Positions 56,166-64,000 of a stretch of DNA of 64,000 bases are shown here, one piece after another (within the stretch, counting starts at the first letter, position 1; each line of letters opens with the position of its first letter). The stretch comes from Catellatospora sp. TT07R-123 (lineage in GTDB: Bacteria > Actinomycetota > Actinomycetes > Mycobacteriales > Micromonosporaceae): the NCBI RefSeq assembly GCF_018327705.1, contig NZ_BNEM01000002.1:2108001-2172000 (forward strand). The letters run 5' to 3'. The translations under genes and the position numbers were made by a program. The notes below the pieces were generated by a model. That model saw only the letters and a program-made list of their open reading frames with translations. It did not search any database and was not told the origin of the DNA.

Positions 56166-56179
56166 CGGTAGCGCTCCCA
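56166..56179. promoter_or_regulatory. CebR-like operator of the GH6 cellulase gene (proximal)
   Basis: On the minus strand the site reads TGGGAGCGCTACCG, two mismatches from the CebR consensus TGGGAGCGCTCCCA. It lies 42 bp upstream of the ATG at 56124. Confidence 0.65.
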
Positions 56180-56442
56180 CGGACGGCCGGGAGGATGGCC
56201 GCGTATGAGAACACTGGGATGGAACGGGTTTACCCGGCCCGGCCGGGCGGAACTTGGTGACGCACGCGACCGCATCACGGTCCGTGCCACCGCCGTCCCG
56301 ATGAGACACCGGGCTGCCCTCGGCGATGAGTTCGCGTGTTCGGCTCCCCACGAACGGGCTTCATAGTCGCACAGGAAACACGGGCGACACAACACTGTCC
56401 GTCGATTTGAACGGCATGCGAAGGAAAGCACCTGACCAGCGC

Positions 56443-56456
56443 TGGTCGCGCTCCCA
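56443..56456. promoter_or_regulatory. CebR-like operator (distal)
   Basis: On the minus strand TGGGAGCGCGACCA, about 319 bp upstream of the cellulase start. It is weaker than the proximal site, but two sites favour loop or cooperative repression. Confidence 0.45.
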
Positions 56457-56490
56457 CGCAACCCCTGACGACGGGCGTGAAACCGCCTAA

Positions 56491-56523
56491 AAGCCGCCCC
56501 CGCGACGGCCGCGGGGGCGGCTT
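56491..56523. terminator. Hairpin 3' of the VOC gene
   Basis: AAGCCGCCCCCGC pairs exactly with GCGGGGGCGGCTT around a 7-nt loop, 3 bp past the VOC stop at 56527. The 400-bp stretch between this and the GH6 start otherwise holds only the CebR-like sites. Confidence 0.75.
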
Positions 56524-56526
56524 GTC

Positions 56527-56901
56527 TCATTCGGTGGAACGCTGCTGCATCAACGCCAGATGATGTCCGTCGGGGTCGCGCAGGAACGACATCCACAGCT
56601 CGGAGCCGCCGTCGCGGTGCACCGCGTGCGGTTCGTCCACGAAGGACACACCGAGGGCGCGCAGCCGGGCATGCTCGGCGTCGATGTCGTCGACGGTGAA
56701 GTACAGCGTCACCCGGCTGGCGAACTCCGGCGCCTCCGGCACCCCGAGGTAGAGCCGGACGTCGCCGCTGGCGAAGAAGGCCATCGGCTGCCCCGGCACC
56801 TGGAACAGCAGCGGGATGCCGAGCACGTCGCGGTAGAACGCGACCGAGCGGTCGATGTCGGTGACGCTGACGTGGATCTGGCCCAGTGGCCCGAGTGCCA
56901 T
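56527..56901 (-). CDS. Single-domain VOC family protein
   Basis: A 124-residue VOC protein: LGQIHVSVTDIDRSVAFYRDVLGI at the start, RVTLYFTVDDIDAEHARLRALGV in the middle, and RDPDGHHLALM at the end, the last carrying a metal-ligand Glu/His pattern typical of glyoxalase-like enzymes. It is divergent from a MarR regulator across a 52-bp gap with two overlapping dyads, suggesting direct control. The substrate is unknown; a detoxification or resistance role is plausible. Confidence 0.85.
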   Translation of the reverse strand: MALGPLGQIHVSVTDIDRSVAFYRDVLGIPLLFQVPGQPMAFFASGDVRLYLGVPEAPEFASRVTLYFTVDDIDAEHARLRALGVSFVDEPHAVHRDGGSELWMSFLRDPDGHHLALMQQRSTE

Positions 56902-56915
56902 GGCTGCCCCTATAC

Positions 56916-56937
56916 TTAACCGCAGTTAAATGTTAAC
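56916..56937. promoter_or_regulatory. Overlapping MarR-type operator dyads
   Basis: TTAACCGCAGTTAA (56916-56929) and GTTAAATGTTAAC (56925-56937) overlap in the gap between the divergent VOC and MarR genes. A TATACT -10 box lies at 56911-56916 on the plus strand. Confidence 0.6.
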
Positions 56938-56953
56938 TCAGGTGAAGGATGGC

Positions 56954-57451
56954 ATGAGCCCGAAGACCCGTCAACCCGGCCCGCTGCCCAGCCCGCTGCC
57001 CGGCCCGCCCGCCGACCTGCCCGACGACGAGCGCCACCGCACTGCCAACGTGCTGCACTCCGCCGCGTTGCGGCTGCTGCGGCGCGCGGCGGCGGCCGAC
57101 TCCGGGATGGACCTCGACGGGCCGCGCGCGTCCCTGCTGTCCGTGCTGGTGTTCGGCGGGGCCCAGCCGATGAACCGGCTCGCCGAGATCGAGCGGGTGT
57201 CGCCGCCCGCGATCACCAAGCTGGTCACGGCACTGGAGGCGGCCGGGCTGGCCACGCGTACGCCGTCGCCCGACGACCGGCGGGTGGTGCTGGTGTCGGC
57301 CACCGACGCGGGGCGGGAGGCGTTGGAACGGGGCCGGGCCGAACGGGTGCGCACGGTCGCCGCCCTGCTGGACGGCCTGCCCCCGGAGGACCTGGCCCTA
57401 CTGGAACGCGCCGCCCACCTCATCGCCGCCCGCCTTACCCCCCACCCCTGA
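56954..57451 (+). CDS. MarR-family transcriptional regulator
   Basis: A 165-residue regulator with a winged HTH: ASLLSVLVFGG, then MNRLAEIERVSPPAITKLVTALEAAGLATR and the wing SPDDRRVVLVSATDAG. The first 25 residues are a Pro-rich extension. It is divergent from the VOC gene and likely represses both, sensing a small aromatic or toxic compound (inference). The ATG at 56954 has AAGGA 5 nt upstream. It converges on the TetR gene with a TGGCCTAT-family repeat between. Confidence 0.9.
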   Translation: MSPKTRQPGPLPSPLPGPPADLPDDERHRTANVLHSAALRLLRRAAAADSGMDLDGPRASLLSVLVFGGAQPMNRLAEIERVSPPAITKLVTALEAAGLATRTPSPDDRRVVLVSATDAGREALERGRAERVRTVAALLDGLPPEDLALLERAAHLIAARLTPHP

Positions 57452-57510
57452 CCCCTGACGCCCTGACCCAACCCACTCCCGCCAGCCAGGGCGAGCACGC
57501 CCGGCCCCCA

Positions 57511-57595
57511 CCCGTTTTTCATAGACGTTGGCCTATTACATCGACTGAGCGAAGATCGTTTTCGACGTGATAGGCCAACGTCTATGAAAAACGGG
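57511..57595. repeat. Inverted repeat, TGGCCTAT family, copy C
   Basis: Arms 57511-57543 and 57563-57595 match at 31 of 33 positions and contain ACGTTGGCCTAT. The element lies in the gap between the convergent MarR and TetR genes. Confidence 0.85.
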
Positions 57596-57632
57596 GCGCA
57601 GGGCCAGACGCGGAGGCGGTCAGGGGAGGCGG

Positions 57633-58256
57633 TCAGGGGCGGAAGTTCAGTACCGCCGAGATCAGGCGGACCACGTCGGCGTGCAGTGCCGCGAACCGGC
57701 CGTCGCGGCCGCCGTCGGGCGCCACCGCGGGGGCGTACGGGTCGATCGCGTGCAGGAGCAGCTCGTTGATCCCGCCCACGATCGCCAGCGCCTGCGCCGG
57801 CGACAGCGGCTCCAGTCCCGGGTCGTGCTGCCGGCCGACCTCCACCAGGTCGACCAGCGTCTGCGCGAACCCCTGCAACGTCCGCTGGCGCAGCATGAAC
57901 GCCCGCTGCCCCGCCGCCTGCACCTCGATCAGCATCGTCCGGGTGAACTGCGGCATCGTCTCCAGCGCGCCGAGGTACGCCGCCGCGCCGTCGCCGATGC
58001 GCTGGGGCCACGGCTGGTCGCCCGAGGCGGCCGCCCGGATGATCAGCATCAGCCGGTCGCAGACGTGCTCGTAGAGCGCCATCAGGCACTCTTCCTTGTC
58101 GGTGAAGTGCTCGTAGAAGGTGCGTTTGGACACCCGCGCCAGGGCCACGATGTCGGCGATGGTGGTGGCGGAGTATCCCTTCTCACTCACGCATGTCGCG
58201 AGCGCACCGGTGAGGTCGCGACGGATGGTCTGGGCCGTTCTCGTGGGTGCGGCCAC
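57633..58256 (-). CDS. TetR-family transcriptional regulator
   Basis: A 207-residue repressor. The N-terminal HTH reads SATTIADIVALARVSKRTFYEHF and the C-terminal helical domain binds an inducer. The start GTG at 58256 has GGAGGAG upstream; an in-frame ATG at 58316 would add 20 residues without a ribosome-binding site. It is divergent from the FMO operon, and two dyads in the gap are its likely targets. Confidence 0.9.
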   Translation of the reverse strand: MAAPTRTAQTIRRDLTGALATCVSEKGYSATTIADIVALARVSKRTFYEHFTDKEECLMALYEHVCDRLMLIIRAAASGDQPWPQRIGDGAAAYLGALETMPQFTRTMLIEVQAAGQRAFMLRQRTLQGFAQTLVDLVEVGRQHDPGLEPLSPAQALAIVGGINELLLHAIDPYAPAVAPDGGRDGRFAALHADVVRLISAVLNFRP

Positions 58257-58332
58257 GGCTCCTCCGATGATGCTGGAACGGTTGCCGACTGTACCGGCGC
58301 GACGCTGCGGGAACATCCCCTTCCCTCCGGTG

Positions 58333-58346
58333 TTACCTGGTGGTAA
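58333..58346. promoter_or_regulatory. TetR operator dyad 1
   Basis: TTACCTGGTGGTAA is a palindrome (TTACC/GGTAA) in the 181-bp divergent promoter region. Confidence 0.45.
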
Positions 58347-58362
58347 TTTCGGCCGCGACGAC

Positions 58363-58380
58363 TGGTACCAGACAGTACCA
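58363..58380. promoter_or_regulatory. TetR operator dyad 2
   Basis: TGGTACCAGACAGTACCA has perfect TGGTAC/GTACCA arms and lies 58 bp above the monooxygenase start. Confidence 0.5.
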
Positions 58381-58437
58381 ACGGTCGGGCCGGACTTCGG
58401 AGGACGGCGACGGACCTCGGAAGAGGGAGGTGGGCCT

Positions 58438-59928
58438 GTGGCTCAGGCCGTGCACACGCGGATCGCCGTGGTGGGGGCGGGGTTCGGCGGCCTCGGGGCC
58501 GCGATCCGGCTGCGCCGGGCGGGATACCGCGACCTGCTGGTGTTCGACCGGGGCACCGAGGTCGGCGGCACCTGGCGCGACAACACGTACCCGGGCTGCG
58601 CCTGCGACGTGCCGTCGCAGCTGTACTCGCTGTCGTTCGCGCCCAACCCGGACTGGACCCGCAGCTTCTCGCCGCAGCCGGAGATCTGGTCCTACCTGCG
58701 CCGCGTCGCCGACGAGCACGGGCTGCGCCCGCACCTGCGGCTGGGCCACGAGGTCCGCCGCGCCGACTGGGACGGCGCCGACCGGGTGTGGCGGCTGGAG
58801 ACCCAGCATGGGACGTACACGGCGGAGGTGCTCGTGGCCGCGGGCGGGCCGCTCGCCGAGCCCAGCGTCCCGGACCTGCCCGGCCTGGCGGACTTCGAGG
58901 GCGAGGTCTTCCACTCGGCGCGCTGGCGCCACGACCTCGACCTCACCGGGCGGCGGGTCGCCGTGGTCGGCACCGGGGCGTCGGCGATCCAGTTCGTGCC
59001 GCGGATCGCGCCCGCCGTGGCCCGGCTGACCCTGCTGCAACGTACGCCCGCCTGGGTGCTGCCGCGTCGCGACCGGCGCCTCACCGCGCTGGAGCGCACC
59101 GTCTACCGGCACGTGCCCGGCGCCCGGCGGCTGGCCCGCGCCGCGATCTACTGGGCCCGCGAGCTGCAGGGCACCGCGTTCCTGCGGCCCGCGCTGATGC
59201 GGTTCGGGCAGGCGATGGCCCGCCGGCACCTGCGCCGCGCCGTGCCCGACCCGGTGCTGCGTGAGCGGCTGACCCCGCGCTACACCATGGGCTGCAAGCG
59301 GGTGCTGCTGTCCAACGACTACTACCCGGCGCTGAACCGGAAGAACGTCGAGGTGGTGACCGAGGCGATCACGCGGGTCACCGCGCGCGGCGTGGTCACC
59401 GCCGACGGGCGCGAGCATCCGGTCGACACGATCATCTTCGGTACGGGGTTCCACGTCACCGACCCCCCGCTGGCGCGGCTGACCCGGGGCGCCGACGGGC
59501 GCACCCTGGCCGAGCACTGGGGCGGCAGCATGTACGCCCACCACGGCGCCACGGTGGCCGGATTCCCGAACCTGTTCCTGCTGCTCGGCCCGAACACCGG
59601 CCTCGGGCACACCTCGGTCGTCTTCATGGCCGAAGCCCAGTACGACTACCTGCTCGGCGCCCTGCGCCATCTCGACCGCACCGGCGCCGCCGCGATCGAG
59701 CCGACCGAGTCGGCCCAGCGGGCCTACAACGAGCGCCTCGACCGGCGCATGCGGGGCACCGTGTGGACCACCGGCGGCTGCCGCAGCTGGTACCTCGACG
59801 CCAGCGGTCGCAACTCGACGCTGTGGCCGGGCTACTCGTGGACGTTCTGGCTGCGCTCGCGCCGGTTCGACCCGGCGTCCTACCGGGTGGTGGCCGCCGC
59901 GGCCGCGGCCGTGCCGGGCAGGTCGTGA
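58438..59928 (+). CDS. Flavin-binding (Baeyer-Villiger-like) monooxygenase
   Basis: A 496-residue flavoprotein. The FAD Rossmann motif VVGAGFGGLGAA is at about residues 10-20 and the second NADPH motif VVGTGASAIQ is near residue 178. The FMO/BVMO fingerprint appears as FEGEVFHSARWRHD, with Trp but then Arg where BVMOs have Pro/Asp. Such enzymes insert oxygen into ketones or oxidise amines and sulfides. The start is GTG at 58438 with GGGAGG upstream. The downstream SDR and hydrolase genes are coupled, so an operon for catabolism of a ketone or ester is plausible, similar to the mymA cluster of mycobacteria (inference). Confidence 0.9.
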   Translation: MAQAVHTRIAVVGAGFGGLGAAIRLRRAGYRDLLVFDRGTEVGGTWRDNTYPGCACDVPSQLYSLSFAPNPDWTRSFSPQPEIWSYLRRVADEHGLRPHLRLGHEVRRADWDGADRVWRLETQHGTYTAEVLVAAGGPLAEPSVPDLPGLADFEGEVFHSARWRHDLDLTGRRVAVVGTGASAIQFVPRIAPAVARLTLLQRTPAWVLPRRDRRLTALERTVYRHVPGARRLARAAIYWARELQGTAFLRPALMRFGQAMARRHLRRAVPDPVLRERLTPRYTMGCKRVLLSNDYYPALNRKNVEVVTEAITRVTARGVVTADGREHPVDTIIFGTGFHVTDPPLARLTRGADGRTLAEHWGGSMYAHHGATVAGFPNLFLLLGPNTGLGHTSVVFMAEAQYDYLLGALRHLDRTGAAAIEPTESAQRAYNERLDRRMRGTVWTTGGCRSWYLDASGRNSTLWPGYSWTFWLRSRRFDPASYRVVAAAAAAVPGRS

Positions 59929-60815
59929 TGGGCGCGACGCTGGCGGGGCAGACCGTGCTGATCACCGGCGCGGCGCGCGGCATCGGGGCGCACACGGCCC
60001 GGCTGGCCGCGGCCCGGGGCGCCCGGCTGGCCCTGGTCGGGCTGGAGCCGGTGCTGCTGCGCGAGCTCGCGGCCGAGCTGAACACCGGCGGCGGCGCGGC
60101 GGCCTGGTTCGAGGCCGACGTGACCGACTCGGCGGCACTGGCGGCGGCGGTGGCCGGGACGGTGGCGCGGTTCGGCCGGATCGACCACGTGGTCGCCAAC
60201 GCGGGCGTGGCCAGCCTCGGCACGGTCGCCACGGGCGACATCGAGGCGCTGGCCCGTACCGTGCAGGTGAACCTGATCGGGGTGATGCGCACCGCCGCGG
60301 CGACGGCCGGGCCGGTGATCGCCGCGCAAGGGCACTACCTGCTGGTCTCCTCGACGGCGGCGTTCGCGGCGATGCCGGGGATGGCGGCGTACTGCGCCGC
60401 CAAGGCGGGGGTGGAGCATTTCGGCAACGCGCTGCGGCTGGAGCTGGCCCACCACGGGGTCACCGTCGGCACCGCCCATCCGGGCTGGATCGACACCGAC
60501 CTGGTCCGCGACGCGCGCGACGACCTGCCGTCGTTCCGCGCGGCGCTGGGGCGGCTGCCGTGGCCGGTCGGGTCGATCACCTCGGTGGACCGGTGCGCGG
60601 CCGCGTTCGTGCGCGGGCTGGAGCGGCGCAGGCGGCGGGTGTACGTGCCGCGGGCGATCGCGGTGGTGCAGGCGCTCCGTACCGTGATCAACAGCCGGGC
60701 GGGCGGGGCGGCGGTGTCGCGGCACTCGCGTGAGCTGGTGCCCAGGATGGAGGCCGAGGTGGCCGCGCTGGGCCGCTCGTTCGGCGCCAGCAGCGCGGAG
60801 GAGGCGGGCCGGTGA
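59928..60815 (+). CDS. Short-chain dehydrogenase in the FMO operon
   Basis: A 295-residue SDR with TGAARGIGAH, VANAGVAS and catalytic YCAAKAG, preceded by LVSSTAAFAA. The ATG at 59928 shares its first base with the FMO TGA (TGATG), so translation is coupled. It probably oxidises or reduces an alcohol/ketone partner of the FMO reaction. The C-terminal segment NSRAGGAAVSRHSREL extends beyond the core fold. Confidence 0.9.
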   Translation: MGATLAGQTVLITGAARGIGAHTARLAAARGARLALVGLEPVLLRELAAELNTGGGAAAWFEADVTDSAALAAAVAGTVARFGRIDHVVANAGVASLGTVATGDIEALARTVQVNLIGVMRTAAATAGPVIAAQGHYLLVSSTAAFAAMPGMAAYCAAKAGVEHFGNALRLELAHHGVTVGTAHPGWIDTDLVRDARDDLPSFRAALGRLPWPVGSITSVDRCAAAFVRGLERRRRRVYVPRAIAVVQALRTVINSRAGGAAVSRHSRELVPRMEAEVAALGRSFGASSAEEAGR

Positions 60816-61594
60816 GGATCGCGTACGAGCGCCGCGGCAGCGGCACCCCGCTGGTGCTGATCCACGGCATCGGCCACCACTGGCGCGCCTGGGAGCCGGT
60901 GCTGGACCGGCTCGCCGAGTCGCACGACGTGATCGCGATCGACCTGCCCGGGTTCGGCTGCTCGCCGGTGCCCGACGGCGGGATGCCCGACGGCATGGGC
61001 CCGACCGTGGCGCTGCTGCGCCGCTGGCTGGCCCGGGAGGGCCTGGACCGGCCGCACGTGGCCGGCAACAGCCTGGGCGGGGCGATCGCGCTGGAGCTGG
61101 CCGCGGCGGGACTGGCCGCCTCGGCGACCGCGTTCGCCCCGGCGGGCTTCTGGCGCCGCTGGCACGTCGCGTACGCCCTGACCGTGCTGAACACCCTGCG
61201 CTGGGGCACGATGCTGCCGTCGCCGCTGGTCCGCGCCCACCTGAGCGCCCGGACCGGCCGCAGCCTCGCCTTCGGCATGCTGATGCGCCACCCCGGCCGG
61301 CTGACCGCCGAGCGGGCCACCGCCGACGCGCTGGCCATGCGCGACGCCCCCGGCTTCCGCCCGGTCGCCCGGACCGCGGCCGCCTACCGCTACCGCGGCA
61401 CCCCCACCGTCCCGGTCACCGTGGCCTGGGGCGACCGCGACCGCATCCTGCTACCGGCCCAGGCCGCCACCGCCCGCCGCGCCCTCCCCCACGCCACCCA
61501 CATCACCCTCCCCCACTGCGGCCACGTCCCCATGTCCGACAACCCCACCCTGGTCACCACCACCATCCTGTCCACCACCACCACCGCCCTCTGA
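60812..61594 (+). CDS. Alpha/beta hydrolase in the FMO operon
   Basis: A 260-residue esterase-type hydrolase. The oxyanion motif LVLIHGIGHH is at about 14-23, the nucleophile Ser lies in GNSLGG, and a late catalytic His lies in HCGHVPM. It starts with GTG at 60812, overlapping the SDR stop by 4 bp (GTGA). After a Baeyer-Villiger step, an esterase would open the ester or lactone, matching this gene order. The product ends in a Thr-rich tail. A hairpin element fills the 65-bp gap to the convergent dehydrogenase gene. Confidence 0.88.
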   Translation: MRIAYERRGSGTPLVLIHGIGHHWRAWEPVLDRLAESHDVIAIDLPGFGCSPVPDGGMPDGMGPTVALLRRWLAREGLDRPHVAGNSLGGAIALELAAAGLAASATAFAPAGFWRRWHVAYALTVLNTLRWGTMLPSPLVRAHLSARTGRSLAFGMLMRHPGRLTAERATADALAMRDAPGFRPVARTAAAYRYRGTPTVPVTVAWGDRDRILLPAQAATARRALPHATHITLPHCGHVPMSDNPTLVTTTILSTTTTAL

Positions 61595-61597
61595 GCC

Positions 61598-61658
61598 GTC
61601 GATCATGAACTTGTGGCACGGTTCGACGGTGTGTCGCGTGCACAGCTTCCTGATCGAC
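61598..61658. repeat. Hairpin element, GTYGATCA family, copy 2
   Basis: GTCGATCA (61598-61605) pairs with TGATCGAC (61651-61658). Relative to copy 1 at 33493-33553 both arms changed together (GTT to GTC, AAC to GAC). It fills almost the entire gap between two convergent genes. Confidence 0.7.
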
Positions 61659-61659
61659 A

Positions 61660-62703
61660 TCAGGTGAGGTGGAGGACGACCTTGATGTCGGTGGGCCGGT
61701 GCTGGAGGGCGTCGGGCCAGGAGTCCAGGGGGACGCGGCGGGTGATCAGGGAGGACAGCCAGTCGTGGTCGGCGGCGAGCAGGTCGGCCGCGGCAGCCTG
61801 CCAGTGGCGCATGTTGGCGTTGACCGAGCCGAACGCGACGTTGTTCTCCAGCACCACCTCGCGGTTCAGCCCGCCCAGGTCCAGCGCCAGCGCGCGGCCG
61901 CCGGTGGAGACCCCGGTCAGGCAGACGATGCCGTTCGGCCCGACCTGGCGCAGCGTGTCGGCGATGACGGTGGGCGCACCTGTGCACTCCAGCGCCAGGT
62001 CCGGCTCCAGCGGCAGGTCGCGTACGGCGCCGGTGTGGTAGGTCGCGCCCAGCCGCCGCACCAGCTCGGGCTTGGGGCCGCTGTCGGCCCGGTCGAGCAC
62101 GTGCACCTCCAGCCCGCGCTGCCGCCCCAGCAGGGCGGCGAGCAGGCCGATCGGCCCCGCGCCGGTGACCAGGACGGTACGCGGCCCGAACTGCGCCCGC
62201 GCACCGATCAGTTCGAGGTGCTCCCACGCCTTGGCCACCACGCTGGCCGGTTCCAGCAGCACCCCGACCTCGGCCAGCGCCGGATCGAGGCCGACGGCGA
62301 AGTCCGGTTCGGTCCGCCAGCGCTCGCGGGCGAAGCCGTGCCGCTGCTTGATCCCGCACTCGGTGTACTGCCCGTTGCGGCACATGTCCCACTCGCCGAT
62401 CGCGCAGTTCGGGCAGGGCACCGGGTCGGGGCGCCGGACGATGCCCGCGACCAGGTCACCGGGCTGCCAGCGGCCGGAGTCGTCGGAGACGACCCGGCCC
62501 AGCGACTCGTGACCGAGCACCAGGCGCCCGTCGGGGCCGGGGGCGGTGCCGTACTCGCCGGCGAGGATGTCGCGGTCGGTGCCGCAGATGCCGACCGCCA
62601 GGCCCTGTACCAGCACCTGGCCCTCGGCTGGATCGGGTTCGGGCAGGTCGTCGACGAGCTGGGCCGAGTCCGGCCGTCCCGCCTCGACGATGAGTCCGCG
62701 CAT
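61660..62703 (-). CDS. Zinc-dependent alcohol/glucose dehydrogenase family protein
   Basis: A 347-residue medium-chain dehydrogenase. Catalytic-zinc motifs are GICGTDRDI and GHESLG. The structural-zinc cysteines occur as CPNCAIGEWDMC. The NAD(P) Rossmann motif is VTGAGPIGLLAALL. The sequence resembles glucose 1-dehydrogenase-like proteins. The start is ATG at 62703. It converges on the FMO operon and could be functionally related, as in mymA-type clusters where a zinc dehydrogenase is present, but it is on the opposite strand. Confidence 0.9.
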   Translation of the reverse strand: MRGLIVEAGRPDSAQLVDDLPEPDPAEGQVLVQGLAVGICGTDRDILAGEYGTAPGPDGRLVLGHESLGRVVSDDSGRWQPGDLVAGIVRRPDPVPCPNCAIGEWDMCRNGQYTECGIKQRHGFARERWRTEPDFAVGLDPALAEVGVLLEPASVVAKAWEHLELIGARAQFGPRTVLVTGAGPIGLLAALLGRQRGLEVHVLDRADSGPKPELVRRLGATYHTGAVRDLPLEPDLALECTGAPTVIADTLRQVGPNGIVCLTGVSTGGRALALDLGGLNREVVLENNVAFGSVNANMRHWQAAAADLLAADHDWLSSLITRRVPLDSWPDALQHRPTDIKVVLHLT

Positions 62704-62808
62704 GGAACCGAATGTAAGGGCCCGGCCCCGGCTTCGCGCGGCGAACGGTTTCCGCACGCACGAAAAGATCACGCGAGAACGTGGCGGGTGTCGGGCATCC
62801 TTGACGAC

Positions 62809-64000
62809 ATGTCCACCCCCACGACGCCCCCCGTCAACCCGTCGCCCGCACCGCGCCTCGACCTGGTCGAACAGCTGCACGGCCGACTGGTCGCCGATCC
62901 TTACCGGTGGCTGGAGGATCCGGCGGACCCCCGTGCCCAGGCCTGGTCGGCCGGGCAGGACGAGCTCCTCGCCGCGCACCGCGTCCACTGGCCCGACCGG
63001 GCCGCGCTGCACGAGCGGCTGTCGCGGCTGCTGTCGGTCGGCGCCGTGAGCGCCCCGCGCTGGTACGGCGAGCGCGGCTTCTTCCTGCGCCGCACCGCCG
63101 AGCAGGACCACGCCGTGCTGCTGGTGATCGAGCCGGACGGCACCGAGCGCCCGCTGATCGACCCCGGCGCGCTGGACCCGTCCGGCGCCACCACCCTGGA
63201 CTGGTTCTACCCGTCCTGGGAGGGCACGCTGCTGGCGTACGCGCTGAGCGTCGGCGGCACCGAGGAGCCGCAGCTGCGCGTGCTCGACGTCGCCACCGGC
63301 GAGGTCGTCGACGGCCCGATCGGCCGGATGCGGCACACCCACATCGCCTGGCTGCCCGGCGGGGCCGCCTTCTACTACTCGCGCTTCCTGGCCCCGGGCT
63401 CGGTGCCCGGCGACGACCCGAAGCTGCACCGCCGGGTCTACCTGCACCGGCTGGGCACCGACCCGGACACCGACCCGCTGATCCTGGGTGACGGGTCGCC
63501 GCGCGGACGCTACTTCTGGCCCAGCGTCTCGCGCGACGGGCGGTGGCTGACGGTGCAGGAGAACCAGGGCACCGATCCGCGCAACGACGTGTGGATCGCC
63601 GACCTGTCCGCGTCCGCCGCCGACGCTCCGGCGCTGCGGCCGCTACAGGTCGGCGTCGACGCGCTGACCTACCCGTACTTCCACGGCGACCGGGTCTACC
63701 TGCGCACCAACCGCGACGCGCCGCGCTGGCGGCTGTGCACCACCGATCCGGCGCACCTGGACTACGCGCACTGGACCGACCTGGTCGGCCAGGACCCGGA
63801 CGCGGTGCTCAACGGGTACGAGATCCTCGACGGCGACGCGCTGGAGCAGCCGGTGCTGCTGGTCAACACCACCCGGCACGCCATCGACGAGCTGACCGTG
63901 CACGACCTGGAGTCCGGCGTCGAGCTGTCCAAGGTGGCGCTGCCCGGCCTGGGCAGCATCGGCCCGCTCAGCGTCCGGGCCGACCGGGCCGACCAGGTGT
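62809..64000 (+). CDS. S9 prolyl oligopeptidase family serine peptidase (5' part)
   Basis: The gene starts at ATG 62809 and runs off the right edge after about 397 codons. The visible part matches the N-terminal segment (VADPYRWLEDPADPRAQAW) and the beta-propeller of prolyl oligopeptidases (GRYFWPSVSRDGRWLTV, RVYLRTNRDAPRWRL). The catalytic alpha/beta-hydrolase domain lies beyond the window. No signal peptide is seen, so it is probably cytosolic. These enzymes cut short peptides after proline. Confidence 0.9.
   Translation, partial: MSTPTTPPVNPSPAPRLDLVEQLHGRLVADPYRWLEDPADPRAQAWSAGQDELLAAHRVHWPDRAALHERLSRLLSVGAVSAPRWYGERGFFLRRTAEQDHAVLLVIEPDGTERPLIDPGALDPSGATTLDWFYPSWEGTLLAYALSVGGTEEPQLRVLDVATGEVVDGPIGRMRHTHIAWLPGGAAFYYSRFLAPGSVPGDDPKLHRRVYLHRLGTDPDTDPLILGDGSPRGRYFWPSVSRDGRWLTVQENQGTDPRNDVWIADLSASAADAPALRPLQVGVDALTYPYFHGDRVYLRTNRDAPRWRLCTTDPAHLDYAHWTDLVGQDPDAVLNGYEILDGDALEQPVLLVNTTRHAIDELTVHDLESGVELSKVALPGLGSIGPLSVRADRADQV

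Overview
High-GC actinobacterial chromosome, most likely a member of the Micromonosporaceae (Actinoplanes/Catellatospora type). This placement is an inference from about 70% GC or more, frequent GTG starts, ATGA/GTGA-coupled genes, and secreted hydrolases with CBM2 modules. No rRNA, tRNA or CRISPR array was seen. The window opens inside an EF-G-like translation factor gene and closes inside an S9 prolyl oligopeptidase gene.

Layout. 1-7.1 kb: EF-G2 fragment, polysaccharide deacetylase, two-domain VOC protein, a coupled thrS-GNAT-HIT unit (minus strand), and a cyclopropane-synthase-like methyltransferase. 7.1-13.2 kb: a LacI-sensor/GGDEF/EAL protein, a membrane-anchored MazF-like protein, adenosine deaminase, a Tam-like methyltransferase carrying a 21-bp repeat tract, and a cold-shock protein. 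13.4-17 kb: an alpha-glucoside-type ABC importer (lipoprotein and two permeases, no ATPase) behind a LacI-type operator. 17-20.7 kb: a small accessory patch of gene fragments, HTH proteins and cutA. 20.7-30.6 kb: CebR-like operators and a GH1 beta-glucosidase, a Ser/Thr kinase, a Gfo/Idh/MocA oxidoreductase, a secreted AA10 LPMO-CBM2 and a large subtilisin. 31-37.5 kb: FHA-ABC exporter fusion, repeat-rich noncoding DNA, a DUF4395/thioredoxin pair and a DHA2 drug exporter. 37.6-44.3 kb: secreted GH18 chitinase and SGNH hydrolase, SDR, a divergent LysR/EamA pair and a ketopantoate reductase-like protein. 44.3-53.9 kb: TPR-membrane-FN3 protein, small conserved proteins, trmB, a TM2 protein, valS with a putative Val-rich leader peptide, and a class A PBP. 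53.9-64 kb: secreted GH6 cellulase, a VOC/MarR pair, a TetR-controlled FMO-SDR-hydrolase operon, a zinc alcohol dehydrogenase and the S9 peptidase.

How it fits together. A cellulose/chitin theme runs through the window. The AA10 LPMO and GH6 cellulase would cut cellulose outside the cell, and the cytosolic GH1 enzyme would cleave imported cellobiose. TGGGAGCGCTCCCA-like CebR sites precede both the GH1 and GH6 genes, and two further sites at 20.8-20.95 kb have no gene behind them. The second theme is regulation by small elements. Several families of long inverted repeats sit at gene 3' ends, with cores shared between copies and compensatory changes in one family. A 21-codon ORF containing Val-Val-Arg-Val, all three Val as GTA, lies just ahead of valS and is followed by a hairpin, which suggests transcription attenuation.
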